NCBI RefSeq assembly: GCF_000179615.1
Contig: NZ_AEDD01000014.1
Span: 1 to 64,000, forward strand
DNA from: Paenibacillus curdlanolyticus YK9
GTDB taxonomy: Bacteria > Bacillota > Bacilli > Paenibacillales > Paenibacillaceae
DNA: 64,000 bases
Direction of reading: 5' to 3'
How positions within the stretch are numbered: position 1 is the stretch's first letter; each line of letters starts with the position of its first letter. A model generated the notes under the pieces. The model worked only from the letters and a program-made list of their open reading frames with translations, was not told where the DNA came from and ran no database searches. The translations under genes and the position numbers were made by a program. Below are positions 28,316 through 39,400 of this stretch, piece after piece.

Positions 28316-29302
28316 TCAACTAAGCCGATACACGGCGAACGGCTCGCCATGCCGGAACGAAACGCTCAGCTCGTCGAGCTGCTGGAGCATGGCTTCGCTT
28401 AGCTGAAGCTCGACGCTCGCGAGATTAGCTTCCAGCTGCTTCGCGCTGGTCGCGCCGACGATGACCGTCGCCACGGCAGGGCGCTGCATCAGCCAGCTGA
28501 TCGACAGCACCGCTGGCGTGCAGCCAGCTTCTTCGGCGAGCGATGCGACCTGCTCGCCAAGCGCGATCCGCTCTTCGCTCAGAAATCTCGCGAAGCTAGG
28601 ATCTGTATCTACTCGCGAGCCAGCAGGCGTCACGGCTCCCGCCCCCGATGTCGAAGCGTATTTGCCGGTGAGAATGCCGCCCGCAAGCGGGAAATAAGGG
28701 ATGATGCCGACGCCTTGGTCGAGGCATAGCGGCACAAGCTCGGTCTCGGGCGTTCGGTCGGCTAACGAATAGCTCGTTTGGGTTGCAACGTAGCGATTCA
28801 AGCCGAGCTGTGCGCTCGTGCCGAGCGCCTTCATGAGCTCCCATGCCGCATAATTGGAAGCGCCAATGTAGCGGACTTTGCCGGAACGGACCATGTCGTC
28901 CAGCGCGCGAAGCGTTTCCTCCAGCGGCGTGTTCGGGTCGAACGTATGGATTTGGTACAGATCGACGTAATCCGTTTGCAGCCGCCGCAGGCTGTTCTCC
29001 AGCTCGCGCATCAGATGATGGCGGGATGAGCCGCGGTCATGCTCGCCCGGTCCGCAGGGCAGCCCGGCTTTGGTCGCCAGTATGGCCTCCTGCCTTCTTC
29101 CCTTCAGTGCGTTTCCGATAATACGCTCCGATTCGGTTCCGGCATAGATGTTGGCTGTATCGATGAAGTTAATGCCGCGGTCAAGCGCCAAGTGAAGGAT
29201 GGCTGCGGATGCGGCGGCATCCGCTCGTTTGCCGAATGCATTCGTGCCAAGGCCAAGCGCAGATACCTTCAGCCCGCTTTTGCCCAAATAACGGTTTTTC
29301 AT
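28316..29302 (-). CDS. aldo/keto reductase
   Basis: This is a 328-residue NADPH-dependent oxidoreductase of the aldo/keto reductase superfamily. The catalytic tetrad is complete: Asp48 and Tyr53 in FIDTANIYAG, Lys78 in LATKAG and His119 in DLYQIHTFD. The cofactor-binding end VIVGATSAKQLEANLASVEL is also present. The length and the opening MKNRYLGKSGLKVSALGLGTNAFG place it with the YhdN/Tas-like potassium-channel-beta group of general stress reductases; substrate unknown. CGAGGAGG lies ahead of the ATG. It converges with the lipoprotein gene and diverges from the ABC operon. Confidence 0.93.
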   Translation of the reverse strand: MKNRYLGKSGLKVSALGLGTNAFGKRADAAASAAILHLALDRGINFIDTANIYAGTESERIIGNALKGRRQEAILATKAGLPCGPGEHDRGSSRHHLMRELENSLRRLQTDYVDLYQIHTFDPNTPLEETLRALDDMVRSGKVRYIGASNYAAWELMKALGTSAQLGLNRYVATQTSYSLADRTPETELVPLCLDQGVGIIPYFPLAGGILTGKYASTSGAGAVTPAGSRVDTDPSFARFLSEERIALGEQVASLAEEAGCTPAVLSISWLMQRPAVATVIVGATSAKQLEANLASVELQLSEAMLQQLDELSVSFRHGEPFAVYRLS

Positions 29303-29595
29303 AAGTGGCTCCTCCTCGTTTACGAGCTTCTAATCGCTATTCTAGTTTTGTCCTATTATAGCGGCGCGCCGCAAGCGGTACAACCGTGCATGCTATTGCC
29401 GAAGATGTTTAGCTTTTAGCTGTTCGACAGAATCGGCGAAAGGCCAGCGAGCGGGCTGCCCAAGTTTGTAGCGCATGCACAACGGCGTTTGTTTCTTTTG
29501 TATGCAGCGATAAAAAAGCTGGCGGCGTATTGAGCTGCCTCTGTGCCGCTACTATACTAGCAGTAAAATCGCGAGGCGCGGGTGAGGTGAGTCTC

Positions 29596-31221
29596 ATGGT
29601 GGGCAAATCGAACGCTGCAAGCATCGTTCAGACGGCTACCCTTGAACTAGACGGACAGCGGGGGAGCGGGAATTTGGCTGTGGAGCTGACGGGCATATGC
29701 AAAAGCTTCGGGGATACCGTCGCGCTAAGCGGCGTGGACCTGCTGGTGGAGAAAGGGGAAATCCACGCGCTGCTTGGGGAGAATGGCGCGGGCAAGAGCA
29801 CGCTGATGAGCGTGCTTTTTGGCATCTACAGGGCAGACAGCGGGACGGTGAAGCTAAGCGGAAGGGAAGCGCGGATTCGTTCGCCGAAGGATGCGGCAGC
29901 CTGCGGCATCGGCATGGTGCATCAGCATTTTCGGCTGGTACCGTCCATGACGGCGCTGGAAAATATCGTGCTCGGACAGAATGGGGGAATTGGTGCCATC
30001 TGGCGGGGCAGGGGTTGGAAACGGCGAAAAGCAGCGGAGATCGCAGCATTATGCGAGCGTTACAAGCTAAGCTTTCCGCTGGATCGGCCCGTGTGGCAGC
30101 TATCGGTCGGCGAGCAGCAGCGCATCGAAATCATGAAAGCTTTATATAGGCAATGCGACATAATTGTGCTGGATGAGCCAACAGCCGTGCTGACGCCGCT
30201 AGAGGCAGAGAGTCTGCTGGAAACGCTGGGCGAGCTGAAGAAGGACGGCAAGACCGTTATTCTGACGACGCACAAACTGCGTGAGGTTATGGCGTCATGC
30301 GACCGGATTTCCGTGATGCGCAAAGGTCAGCTAGTGCGAACGGTTCGCGCCTCCGATACGAATGAGCAGCAGCTGGCGGAGTGGATTATGGGGCGGGGGA
30401 CGGCAGGCAGCAGCCTGAAGCTAGAGCGGCGAACGGCGGCGGTCGGCAAGCCGCTGCTGAAGCTTGAGGCCATCACCGCATTAGGCGATCATGGCGAGCT
30501 GGCGCTGCGAGGCTTCGATTTAACCGTGCGCCGCGGCGAAATCGTAGGCGTAGCAGGCGTTGCCGGCAATGGACAGAAGGAGCTTGCCGAGGTTATCGCG
30601 GGAAGCCAGCAGCGGACGGGCGGCACCGTGATGTTCAATGGCGAGAGGCTGCACGCGATGACGATTCAGGGCATGATCAAGCGCGGCGTCGCCCATGTGC
30701 CGGAAAATCGGATGAAGTCCGGCATGGCGGGCACATTGAGCGTTGCCGACAATTTGCTCATGAAATCGTATGCTAGCCCGCAGCGTTCGACTGCTGGATT
30801 TTTGCGTCGGCGGGCTAATGTGGCGTGGGCGGAAGAGATCGTGGAGCGCTTCGCCGTGCGGACGCCCGGGATCGGGGCACCTGTGCGGATGCTGTCGGGC
30901 GGCAACCAGCAGAAGCTGCTGTTCGCCCGCGAGCTGCAGCAGCGACCGCTGCTGATGGTGGCGGTTCATCCGACGCAGGGACTCGATGTCGGCGCAGCCG
31001 AGGCCGTTCATCAGTGGCTGTTGAAGCTGCGCAGCGAAGGAAGCGCGGTGCTGCTCATTTCGGAGGATTTGGACGAACTGCTGAAGCTATCCGACCGGAT
31101 TGTTGTGGCCTATAACGGCGTCGCACAGAGCGAGTTTGATCCCGCCGAAGCTTCGCGTACGGAGATTGGCTTGTCGATGGCAGGTAGCGGGGCGAACGGG
31201 AGAGGGGGCGGAGGCCGATGA
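29596..31221 (+). CDS. nucleoside/sugar ABC transporter ATPase (NupA/YufO type)
   Basis: This 541-residue protein carries two ABC domains in tandem. The first has a standard Walker A (GENGAGKST), signature LSVGEQQRIEI and Walker B with DEPTAVLTP. The second has the reduced Walker A GVAGNGQKE and signature LSGGNQQK, the normal asymmetry of this importer class. With two permease genes it forms a BmpA-type nucleoside or simple-sugar importer. The start at 29596 follows GGTGAGGTGA. It overlaps the next gene by four bases. The usual binding lipoprotein gene is missing from the cluster. Confidence 0.92.
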   Translation: MVGKSNAASIVQTATLELDGQRGSGNLAVELTGICKSFGDTVALSGVDLLVEKGEIHALLGENGAGKSTLMSVLFGIYRADSGTVKLSGREARIRSPKDAAACGIGMVHQHFRLVPSMTALENIVLGQNGGIGAIWRGRGWKRRKAAEIAALCERYKLSFPLDRPVWQLSVGEQQRIEIMKALYRQCDIIVLDEPTAVLTPLEAESLLETLGELKKDGKTVILTTHKLREVMASCDRISVMRKGQLVRTVRASDTNEQQLAEWIMGRGTAGSSLKLERRTAAVGKPLLKLEAITALGDHGELALRGFDLTVRRGEIVGVAGVAGNGQKELAEVIAGSQQRTGGTVMFNGERLHAMTIQGMIKRGVAHVPENRMKSGMAGTLSVADNLLMKSYASPQRSTAGFLRRRANVAWAEEIVERFAVRTPGIGAPVRMLSGGNQQKLLFARELQQRPLLMVAVHPTQGLDVGAAEAVHQWLLKLRSEGSAVLLISEDLDELLKLSDRIVVAYNGVAQSEFDPAEASRTEIGLSMAGSGANGRGGGGR

Positions 31222-32321
31222 ACGGCAAAGCGGTCATGCTGCCTGGCGGCAAGTATCGGGTAGTTGTAAGAAAGCAAGGTGCGGCAGCCACGACAAGCTC
31301 CGGTATATGGGTATCTGTGCTGTCAGTTGTGCTGGCGCTGCTGTTCAGCGGCATGTTCATCGCGATCAATGGCATCAATCCGGTATCCGTGTTCCGCACG
31401 ATGGCCATCGGCGCTTTCGGCTCCATGAATGGCATTAGCGAGACGCTGGTTAAGGCGATTCCGCTGCTGCTATGCGGCCTCGGCGTCTCGTTCGCCTACC
31501 GCATCTCAATCTGGAACATAGGGGCGGAGGGACAATTCGTCGTTGGCGCGATTGCGGCGACGGCGGTTACGATGTATTTGCCCGGCCTGCCGCACTGGTC
31601 CTACCTGCCGCTGATGCTTATCGCTGGCGCAGTCGCGGGCGGGATATGGGGGCTGATGGCGGCAGTGCCGCGCACCCATTTTCAAGTCAATGAACTGATC
31701 ACCTCCTTGATGCTCAACTACATTGCGCTGCTGCTGCTCAACTATGTCGTCTTCGGTCCGTGGAAAGATCCGCAAGGGTTCAATTTTCCGGGGACGCCGG
31801 TGTTCGAGGCCTGGATGCAGCTGGCGACGATCGGCTCAGGCCGGCTTCACATCGGGCTGTTTCTTGGTCTCGGCGCGGTGCTGCTCTATGCGCTTATCAT
31901 GAGCCGGATGACATGGGGCTATAAGCTGCGGCTGCTCGGCGCCAATCCGGAGGCGGCGCGTCAATCCGGCATCTCCGTGACAAAGCAAATTTGGCTCGTT
32001 ATGCTCATCAGTGGCGGCTTGGCGGGTGTAGCGGGCATGGCTGAAGTGTCAGGCGTGTCGCATCGCCTGATGTACGCGATTTCCCCGGGCTATGGCTATA
32101 CGGCCATTATCGTTGCTTGGCTGGCGAAGCTGAACCCTTGGGGCTTAATCGTCTCATCCGTACTGTGCGGCGCGGTCATTGTTGGGGGCTATAGCGTCCA
32201 AATGATCGGCTTGCCGTCCTCGATGTCGCTCATTCTGCAAGGCTCGATACTGCTGTTTCTGATCGGCGGCGAGCAGCTGCGCGGCTATCGGCTGCAGTGG
32301 CTTCGAACGGGAGGGGAATAG
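31218..32321 (+). CDS. ABC transporter permease (NupB/YufP type)
   Basis: This 367-residue inner-membrane permease of the branched-chain/nucleoside class has about nine hydrophobic segments. Diagnostic stretches include GISETLVKAIPLLLCGLGVSFAYR, WNIGAEGQF and the LGANPEAARQSGIS loop that contacts the ATPase. The ATG is part of an ATGA overlap with the ATPase gene, and the second permease begins one base after its stop. It should form half of the channel for a nucleoside or related substrate. Confidence 0.92.
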   Translation: MNGKAVMLPGGKYRVVVRKQGAAATTSSGIWVSVLSVVLALLFSGMFIAINGINPVSVFRTMAIGAFGSMNGISETLVKAIPLLLCGLGVSFAYRISIWNIGAEGQFVVGAIAATAVTMYLPGLPHWSYLPLMLIAGAVAGGIWGLMAAVPRTHFQVNELITSLMLNYIALLLLNYVVFGPWKDPQGFNFPGTPVFEAWMQLATIGSGRLHIGLFLGLGAVLLYALIMSRMTWGYKLRLLGANPEAARQSGISVTKQIWLVMLISGGLAGVAGMAEVSGVSHRLMYAISPGYGYTAIIVAWLAKLNPWGLIVSSVLCGAVIVGGYSVQMIGLPSSMSLILQGSILLFLIGGEQLRGYRLQWLRTGGE

Positions 32322-32322
32322 C

Positions 32323-33252
32323 ATGGACTTCACAACGGCGCTGCTCGTTGCTGCGCTGTCTGCCGGCACCCCGCTGTTATTCGCGGCGCTTGGCGGCATT
32401 CTTTCGGAGCGCTGCGGCGTTATTTTTCTCGGTACAGAAGGCGTCATGCTGATGGGAGCGGTCGTCTCGATCATCGCGCTGTCCCGAACGGGCAGCTGGC
32501 AGTTTGCCATTGTCGCCTCTATGGCGGTGGGCGCTTCGCTTGGTCTGCTTCATGCGGTGCTATGCGTCACGTTGAAGGCGAACCAAACCGTATCGGGTAT
32601 GGCGATCACGCTGTTCGGAACAGGGCTCAGCGCGGTTCTCGGAAAGCCGTTTGCGGGACTGCCCGTCCCGTCAGGGGTACCTAATATAGAGCTGCCGTGG
32701 CTGGAACCGATACCCGTCCTCGGCGACTTATTCGCGGGGCAAAACGTACTCGTCTGGGCGAGCTTCCTGCTTGTCGCAGTGCTGCAGCTCTATATTTATC
32801 GCACGTCATGGGGGCTTAACCTGCGTGCAGTAGGCGACAGTCCTTCCTCTGCGGATGCCATGGGCGTTCGCGTCGCTTTTGTGCGGTACGGGCATGTCAT
32901 CGCCGGCGCGATGCTGATGGGTATGGCGGGCGCTTATCTCGTGCTCGTCTTCTCGCCGAACTGGATCGAGGGTATGACTGCCGGCCGGGGCTGGATTGCC
33001 GTCGCGCTTGTCATCTTCGCCCGCTGGAATCCGGTTCGAGCGCTGCTCGGCGCGTACCTGTTCGGGGCGTGCGAAGCGTTAGGCTATCGGATTCAGACGA
33101 TAACGGACGCGATCCCGCCCTATTTTCTCAAAATGCTGCCATACGTGATTACAATAGTCGTGCTCATGCTCCTCGGCTGGAAAAACCGGCGCAAGCCGTC
33201 CGGCCAGCCGCAGGCGCTGGGCGTTCCGTATTATCGGGAGGAGCGGGTGTAG
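32323..33252 (+). CDS. ABC transporter permease (NupC/YufQ type)
   Basis: This is the 309-residue second permease of the same importer. It contains SERCGVIFLGTEGVMLMGAV, the counterpart of the WNIGAEGQF region in its partner, and the cytoplasmic loop LRAVGDSPSSADAMGVRV. GGGAGGGG precedes the ATG. It is the last gene of the operon and a strong terminator follows. No BMP-family lipoprotein follows, so the substrate receptor must be encoded elsewhere. Confidence 0.92.
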   Translation: MDFTTALLVAALSAGTPLLFAALGGILSERCGVIFLGTEGVMLMGAVVSIIALSRTGSWQFAIVASMAVGASLGLLHAVLCVTLKANQTVSGMAITLFGTGLSAVLGKPFAGLPVPSGVPNIELPWLEPIPVLGDLFAGQNVLVWASFLLVAVLQLYIYRTSWGLNLRAVGDSPSSADAMGVRVAFVRYGHVIAGAMLMGMAGAYLVLVFSPNWIEGMTAGRGWIAVALVIFARWNPVRALLGAYLFGACEALGYRIQTITDAIPPYFLKMLPYVITIVVLMLLGWKNRRKPSGQPQALGVPYYREERV

Positions 33253-33290
33253 GTTTGGTGTCATCGATTCGAAGGGGGATATGGGAAGGA

Positions 33291-33318
33291 AGCCCGCTCT
33301 TGCGAGAGCGGGCTTTTT
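33291..33318 (+). terminator. intrinsic terminator of the ABC operon
   Basis: A perfect 10-bp stem, AGCCCGCTCT-tgcg-AGAGCGGGCT, is followed by T residues. Confidence 0.95.
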
Positions 33319-33534
33319 GTCATGAAAGGCGATAGTGCGACATTTAAAGTGGAAATGTTACAAAATACCCCCCCTTTAACAGCGAGGTGAAATATTTCAT
33401 AATAATATCGCAAATGTAATTTAATAGATTGAATGTTAGGTGGAGGATAATGTCATGTGAATAAATAGCATGTTGTGATTTATTTTATGTTTATTGATTT
33501 TCTAAAATAAATTTATGAAAAGAGGATTAGAACC

Positions 33535-36399
33535 ATGCAAATGCTTATTAAGAGAGTACTGCTCAGTGGTTTATTGCTCGCATTGTGTTGTCCGATTGTG
33601 TCAGTCGAAGCTGGAGTATCCGACAAGAAGCCAACCATTGCGATCGTCTCAGATCCTGTAGTCCCAGAACAACAGACTTCCAGCGTTGGGGAAAGTGCTC
33701 CGTCTACAGGAACAGATTCTATAGCTGTGGCCCCTGAACCAGACACTACACTTGCAATCCCCGCGGAAGTGGTAGCGAAAGCCGAGGCTCAGCATAAAAC
33801 CGTTGTCAGGGAAGCTACTGGCTTCCGCAATGCGAATAGCAGACACTACCAATTATCAGACGGCTCTTATTTAGCGAGTATTACATTAAGTGATCAGAAC
33901 TACATGGATGATGCAGGAACGTGGCAGCCGATACAGACTCGGCTAATAGATGAGGCTGATATTGATAACATGAACATCCCACTCTCGCAGGCCTCTTCCG
34001 CGGAGCTGAAAACGATCATGAACACGAATAAGGAGCTTCGCAAAGCGAAAAAGATCGATAAATCAAACACCGACTATCGAGCGCCACAGGTTCCGTTCGA
34101 TGTGAAAATTCCGAAAAAGATAAACAAAGGGTATTCCATCGGCAAGGGAGCAGAGAAGCTATCCTTTACCCCACTAGGAGCCAATTCAGTTACGGGTTCT
34201 GTTTATGGAAATAAAGTTAACTATAACGAAGCGTGGACGAATACGGATTTGCAGCTAGAAGTCCTCGACTCGGGCTTGAAAGAAACGATTATTCTCAAAA
34301 ACAATCAAGCCCCAACAACCTTTCAATTCCAGCTCACCAGTGGCGATTTAAACAACTTAACGAGCTTTACCCTACAAGCGCCTTGGCTAGTCGATGCAGC
34401 TGGAACTAAGAAAGATGTTAAGCAAACGATTCGTGTACAGGATGGGAAGCAGCTCATCGAACTTCAAGTAGATCCAACGGGATTAGAATATCCCGTCACT
34501 ATCGATCCATCTGTATTAACTAAGGTGGCCTCTCAGGATGCTACTTGCGATTATGATGCATTTTGCAACAGCTCTTCGCAGTATACATCTACCCTCGCTC
34601 TAGGTTCAAATGATTATGTTTACAACGCGAATAGCATCTACGCGCAATTCGATACCTCGTCCATCCCTTTAAATAGCACGATTAGCAGCGCAACCATGAA
34701 ATTATATATTGAATATGGATATGACGATAACGCCTATATGGGTTCGGCTTATTTAATTACGTCTCCTTGGAATGAGAATACGATGACGATTCAAACGAGA
34801 CCAACCTATGATTCTGCTCATCCGGTTTCATATAGTACGGGGTGGTATGGCGCGACGCTACCGTCCAGTTATCCTAAACCGGGATGGATGCAAGTTGACG
34901 TAAAGCCATTCGTACAATCGTGGACCACTGGGACAGCTAATAACGGGATATTGCTTACACTATTTGGGTACCAGAGTACGAAATACGTGTACAGTAAAGA
35001 ATATTCGGATCCAACCTATCGCCCCCAGCTCATCGTCAATTACGAGAGCCCTCCCATTCAGCCGACCATCCTAACTCCCAACGGAGGAGAAACAATCGAC
35101 ACCACGTACAACATAAGCTGGAGCCCAGCTACCGACCCAGACACTGTTCAAACCCAATTGCAATATCAAGTTCAGCTTTCGCAGGATGGTGGGGCGAACT
35201 GGGCAGATCTGATCGCTTTAACTGCGGCAGGTCAAATCCAACTAAATTATGACTTCTCAGCCAAACCGAATTCTGCCAATAACCTCGTCCGTGTCAGAGC
35301 CTACGATGGCGTCCAGTATGGAGCATGGGATGCATCGAATAGTGTATTTACGATTAAGCACAACCAAGCGCCGAATGCCCCTGCAAGTCTGAACCCAGGC
35401 TCGACTTCTTCTGCAACGCCCGTACTTGTTCCAGGTAATGCAACGCTTAGCTGGTCATTCACTGATCCAGACGCTGGAGATACCCAAACCGCGTATCAAG
35501 TTCAGATTTATAATGGTACGACACTTGTAGTGGATTCGAATTGGGTAGTGTCTTCGCTAAACTCATATACGGTATCCGTAGCTAACCCTTCAAGAAACAC
35601 AACGTTTAACTGGAAAGTCAGAACGAAGGATAATGCAGGCGCTATCTCAGCATTTTCCCCGCTTTACTATGTCAAGACGAATGCGCTTCCTACAGCTGTC
35701 ATCACTTCATATAGCGATGGACAGCAGTTGGCGGACAATGTACTAACGTTCACATGGACCTATAGCGATGCGAATGGACAGGCACAGTCGAATTATCAGA
35801 TTCTCGGCAGCCAAAATAACTGGGCGACGGTTGCGTATAACTCGGGCGTGCTTAATGGAGGAGCCACATCATTTACAACGACCCCTCTGGCAAGTGGCAA
35901 TTGGAGCTTCAAAATTCTGGTGAAAGATGGAATGGAGTGGTCGAGTGATGTCTATCGTAACAATCTAACGCTCCCGAATGCATTCGAGCCTAATGATACG
36001 AGCGCTCAAGCATTTCCGATTAATTACAACCAAAATTACACTTCGCTGATTAACGCAAGCACGGATATTGATTTCTATAAATTTACGGCAACCACCAATG
36101 AAATTGATCGTTTCGTATTGAATGTACCGGCTGGATTGAATTATGACGTGTACATCTATGATTCAACCATGAAGCTAATTACAGCTGGCATTCAAAGCGC
36201 AGGAATCGCAGAGAACGAGTTGTTCGACGTGAAAGCAGGAAATGTGTACTACATCAAAATTGTTGGAGTGGGAGGCAGTAACAGCACAACTGTGCCTTAC
36301 AGCTTCATACTCGCACCAGCCACCATGCAATTCCAAACCATCTATCAGTATGACAGCAATGGGAACATCATCTCTAAAACAACAACAACGACTTCATAA
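33535..36399 (+). CDS. secreted DNRLRE/PPC-domain partner of the RHS toxin
   Basis: This 954-residue exported protein has a signal peptide ending near VEAGV (about residue 26) and a low-complexity linker. A beta-rich region runs to about 330. A DNRLRE-type (CBM96-like) domain follows at about 335-510, with IYAQFDTSSIPLNSTISSA and QVDVKPFVQSW. Two fibronectin-like modules lie at 515-800, and a PPC-type domain at 815-935 (FEPNDTSAQAFPI, DIDFYKFTATT). The C-terminus ends with YQYDSNGNIISKT, a lone YD repeat of the kind that fills the RHS protein encoded 33 bases later. It is therefore likely to work with, or form the start of, the RHS shell. Confidence 0.85.
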   Translation: MQMLIKRVLLSGLLLALCCPIVSVEAGVSDKKPTIAIVSDPVVPEQQTSSVGESAPSTGTDSIAVAPEPDTTLAIPAEVVAKAEAQHKTVVREATGFRNANSRHYQLSDGSYLASITLSDQNYMDDAGTWQPIQTRLIDEADIDNMNIPLSQASSAELKTIMNTNKELRKAKKIDKSNTDYRAPQVPFDVKIPKKINKGYSIGKGAEKLSFTPLGANSVTGSVYGNKVNYNEAWTNTDLQLEVLDSGLKETIILKNNQAPTTFQFQLTSGDLNNLTSFTLQAPWLVDAAGTKKDVKQTIRVQDGKQLIELQVDPTGLEYPVTIDPSVLTKVASQDATCDYDAFCNSSSQYTSTLALGSNDYVYNANSIYAQFDTSSIPLNSTISSATMKLYIEYGYDDNAYMGSAYLITSPWNENTMTIQTRPTYDSAHPVSYSTGWYGATLPSSYPKPGWMQVDVKPFVQSWTTGTANNGILLTLFGYQSTKYVYSKEYSDPTYRPQLIVNYESPPIQPTILTPNGGETIDTTYNISWSPATDPDTVQTQLQYQVQLSQDGGANWADLIALTAAGQIQLNYDFSAKPNSANNLVRVRAYDGVQYGAWDASNSVFTIKHNQAPNAPASLNPGSTSSATPVLVPGNATLSWSFTDPDAGDTQTAYQVQIYNGTTLVVDSNWVVSSLNSYTVSVANPSRNTTFNWKVRTKDNAGAISAFSPLYYVKTNALPTAVITSYSDGQQLADNVLTFTWTYSDANGQAQSNYQILGSQNNWATVAYNSGVLNGGATSFTTTPLASGNWSFKILVKDGMEWSSDVYRNNLTLPNAFEPNDTSAQAFPINYNQNYTSLINASTDIDFYKFTATTNEIDRFVLNVPAGLNYDVYIYDSTMKLITAGIQSAGIAENELFDVKAGNVYYIKIVGVGGSNSTTVPYSFILAPATMQFQTIYQYDSNGNIISKTTTTTS

Positions 36400-36432
36400 A
36401 ACGAACGGCTAATTTCGAAGGAGGATCTTCTT

Positions 36433-39400
36433 GTGCGTAATTTATTGATGAAGTCGATGATCATGACCGTAATCCTCTCTATGCTGATTTCAGATATGCA
36501 ATATACAGGCTTGGCAAGCTATGCGCAGGCAACCGGAATGGATCGTTCCAATTCCGTTGCGATGGCCGATACACCCAGGAAGCTGTTAAGCCAAACGTCG
36601 TCATTCTCAGAGCGTGCCATCCAGAATGTGCTTAATCAAGGCTATTCGATAGAGGACGTAAGGCAAGCAATAAAGCAGCAAAAGGTAACTGGCGGGTCAT
36701 TGGACAACAGCCTGCAACAGGTGAAGCCACAGCCGATTAATCGTTCGAAGCAAGTGAAGAGCAGCATCTCAAGTGAGGTGGCAGCGAGGAGCTTGGCTGC
36801 GGCTTCCGAAACCGCTGTCCCTGATTACAGCTATGTAAAAACCAAACCGGATGAAGCGCCCTTCACTGTTCGGCTCGACAACGAAAACATCTCCACGCTG
36901 TCCGGGGCACTTTCCTTACAGCAATCGGATCTCTCGCTTCCGGGGCGTAATGGGCTTGGTTTTACATTGTCACGGAGCTATGATAGCGGCTCGTCACAAT
37001 TTGACCAAATGGGAATTAGCTCCCAAATGGGAATTGGCGGCAGTTCCAATATGCTTGAACCGTCGCTTGAAGAGAAGCGGTTTCCAATTGGGAAAGGGTG
37101 GAGCTGGAATATTTCGTTTCTTGAGATCAAAGGAACAGATAAATACCTTCACTTAGCAGGCTCGGGCGTATTCAAAATCGATGCTTCCAACACGTTGGTC
37201 GGCTACCCATGGAAGGATCTCACTTTTGCAGCAGATACGAGCGTTACGGTGAACGGCGTTGGATCTGCGTATGTGGTCAAATCCATACAGCATACGAATC
37301 AATACTTTAATGCGGATGGTCAGATGATCCAGATCTCCGATGCCTATAACAACAAAATAACGTTTAGCTATGTTATGGATGGCTACTACGGCTCTGTATT
37401 AAGCGCAATAACGGATTCGATTGGCAATACGATCAACATCGTCTACAATACGACATCGGTTGTGCTCACCTCGGGTTCGAGAAGCGTCACCTATTACAAA
37501 ACCTATCAAAATGGCAAAGAGCTACTAAGCCAGGTTGTTGATGAGCTGGGAAGAACAACAACCTACGATTACAGCATCAAGAACGCACAGTTTAACCTGC
37601 TGGGAACAACGCCTTCCATGAATAATCCATATGCCTTAATTACAGGCGTTACCTATCCGACTGGCGCGAAGAGCGTGTACACCTACGAGGATTCGCCCGT
37701 CACTCGATATATTCAAGATAATGCGGTCAACCAAGTGTACCGCGTGAAGTCGCGTGAAGATCAAATTCGGTTAGCGGACAGCTCAATTAGTCATGTGAAT
37801 CATAAAGATATTACGTACCCTAGCGGAGATATCGGCAGCTCCAACGATGCAGACTTGACGTTCTCGGTCCAGATTGATGACGGTGCCATCAAGACAACCT
37901 TTACGAACGACAAAGACTATATCGATAGCTCGAATTCCCCAGTGTTCTATAACACATCTATCGTGGCCAAGGTCGTGTATCTAGCAAAAACCTATACGAA
38001 CACGACAGAATTCACCTACGATCGAGCTAGAAAATGGCCGGTGCCCATCAACACGAAAACGACACGTTCTGTCTCAGGGTCATCTTCTACGTTCATTACC
38101 ACTAATTCAGCGCTTTACGATGATTACGGGAATATTATTTACGCAACGGACCCGATGGGAACCGTTACCCGCAATACATTCGATACCTCCACACATTTGC
38201 TGCAGTCGGTCGCAACCCAAATAAACGGAACGCAAAAATGGAAGTATACCGTATTTACACGAAATGCTTTAGGAACAGTAACACTGGAGCAGGTTTATGC
38301 CGGTGATAGCAACAGCTATGCGGGAAGCCCACTGCGCGAAACCTATTATGAGAATATCGATGCAGCGACCGGCAACGTCGGACAAGTGAGAACGAAGAAT
38401 GGGTCGCCGAATGATACAACAACCGTAATTGAATATGCTGCTACCTATCAATATGCGTATCCGACGAAGACGACGACATCGGTCCATGATAGTGACGGCA
38501 ACTCGTCGACAGTAATCAAGCAGTATCAATACGATATGGCAACGGGCCGACTCCTCAAATACACAGATGGCAATGCCAATCAAACGAGCTATACCTATGA
38601 CGCTTTGGGACGTGTATTGAAGGCGACGCAATCGGGAGACAACAGCACGATTACGATCAGCTACAATGACGCGCTAAATCAACTGACGGCTACGGATCAA
38701 ACGGGTATCAAAACGGTAACCAAATGGAATCCGCTCGGTTGGAAGACAGAATCGGGCCTCATTGACCATAATGTGTACAAAGCGAAGTCGAAGTATGGGT
38801 ATGATGCTAGCGGTCGTTTGGCTTGGACGGAGGATGCGGTTGGCAACCGAGTTCAATATGGCTACGATCAATGGAATCGTCAGAATCTTACCTCCTATCC
38901 AGATGGAGGGCCGAGCTCGACTGTCGTCATCGATGACATAACCAATACCAAAACAAGTACGGATCCAGAAGGCTATTCGCTGAGAGAATCGTACGATCAG
39001 CTTGGCAGAACGATCAAAACAGAAGAGATTAAAAGCGGAGGACAACCCGCACTGCTAATGTCGTATAGCTTCGACAATGCAGGTAATATGCTTACGTCAA
39101 CCGATAATGCTGCTCCTGCCAACACGACCACCTATGCGTACGATGTGCTTGGGCAGCTAGGAAGCGTTACGAATGTAGTGAATGGAGCCAGTCAAACGAC
39201 ATCCTATGCCTATGATTTAATGGGTAATATGACGCTCATCACGAATCCGGACAACACGACTACAACCAAAAAGTACGATGAATTAGGGCGTCTCATTCAG
39301 AATACCGAAGCGCCAGTTAACGGCAAGAACAACATCGAGAAGTTCTACTATGATGCAAACAACAATCAAACGAGGCTCATTGATCGCAACGGATCACGGT

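Noticed and set aside
33535-36399. Carbohydrate-active enzyme on account of the DNRLRE/CBM96-like domain
   Set aside because: No catalytic domain was visible and the tight linkage to the RHS gene plus the terminal YD motif explain it better as the RHS partner.
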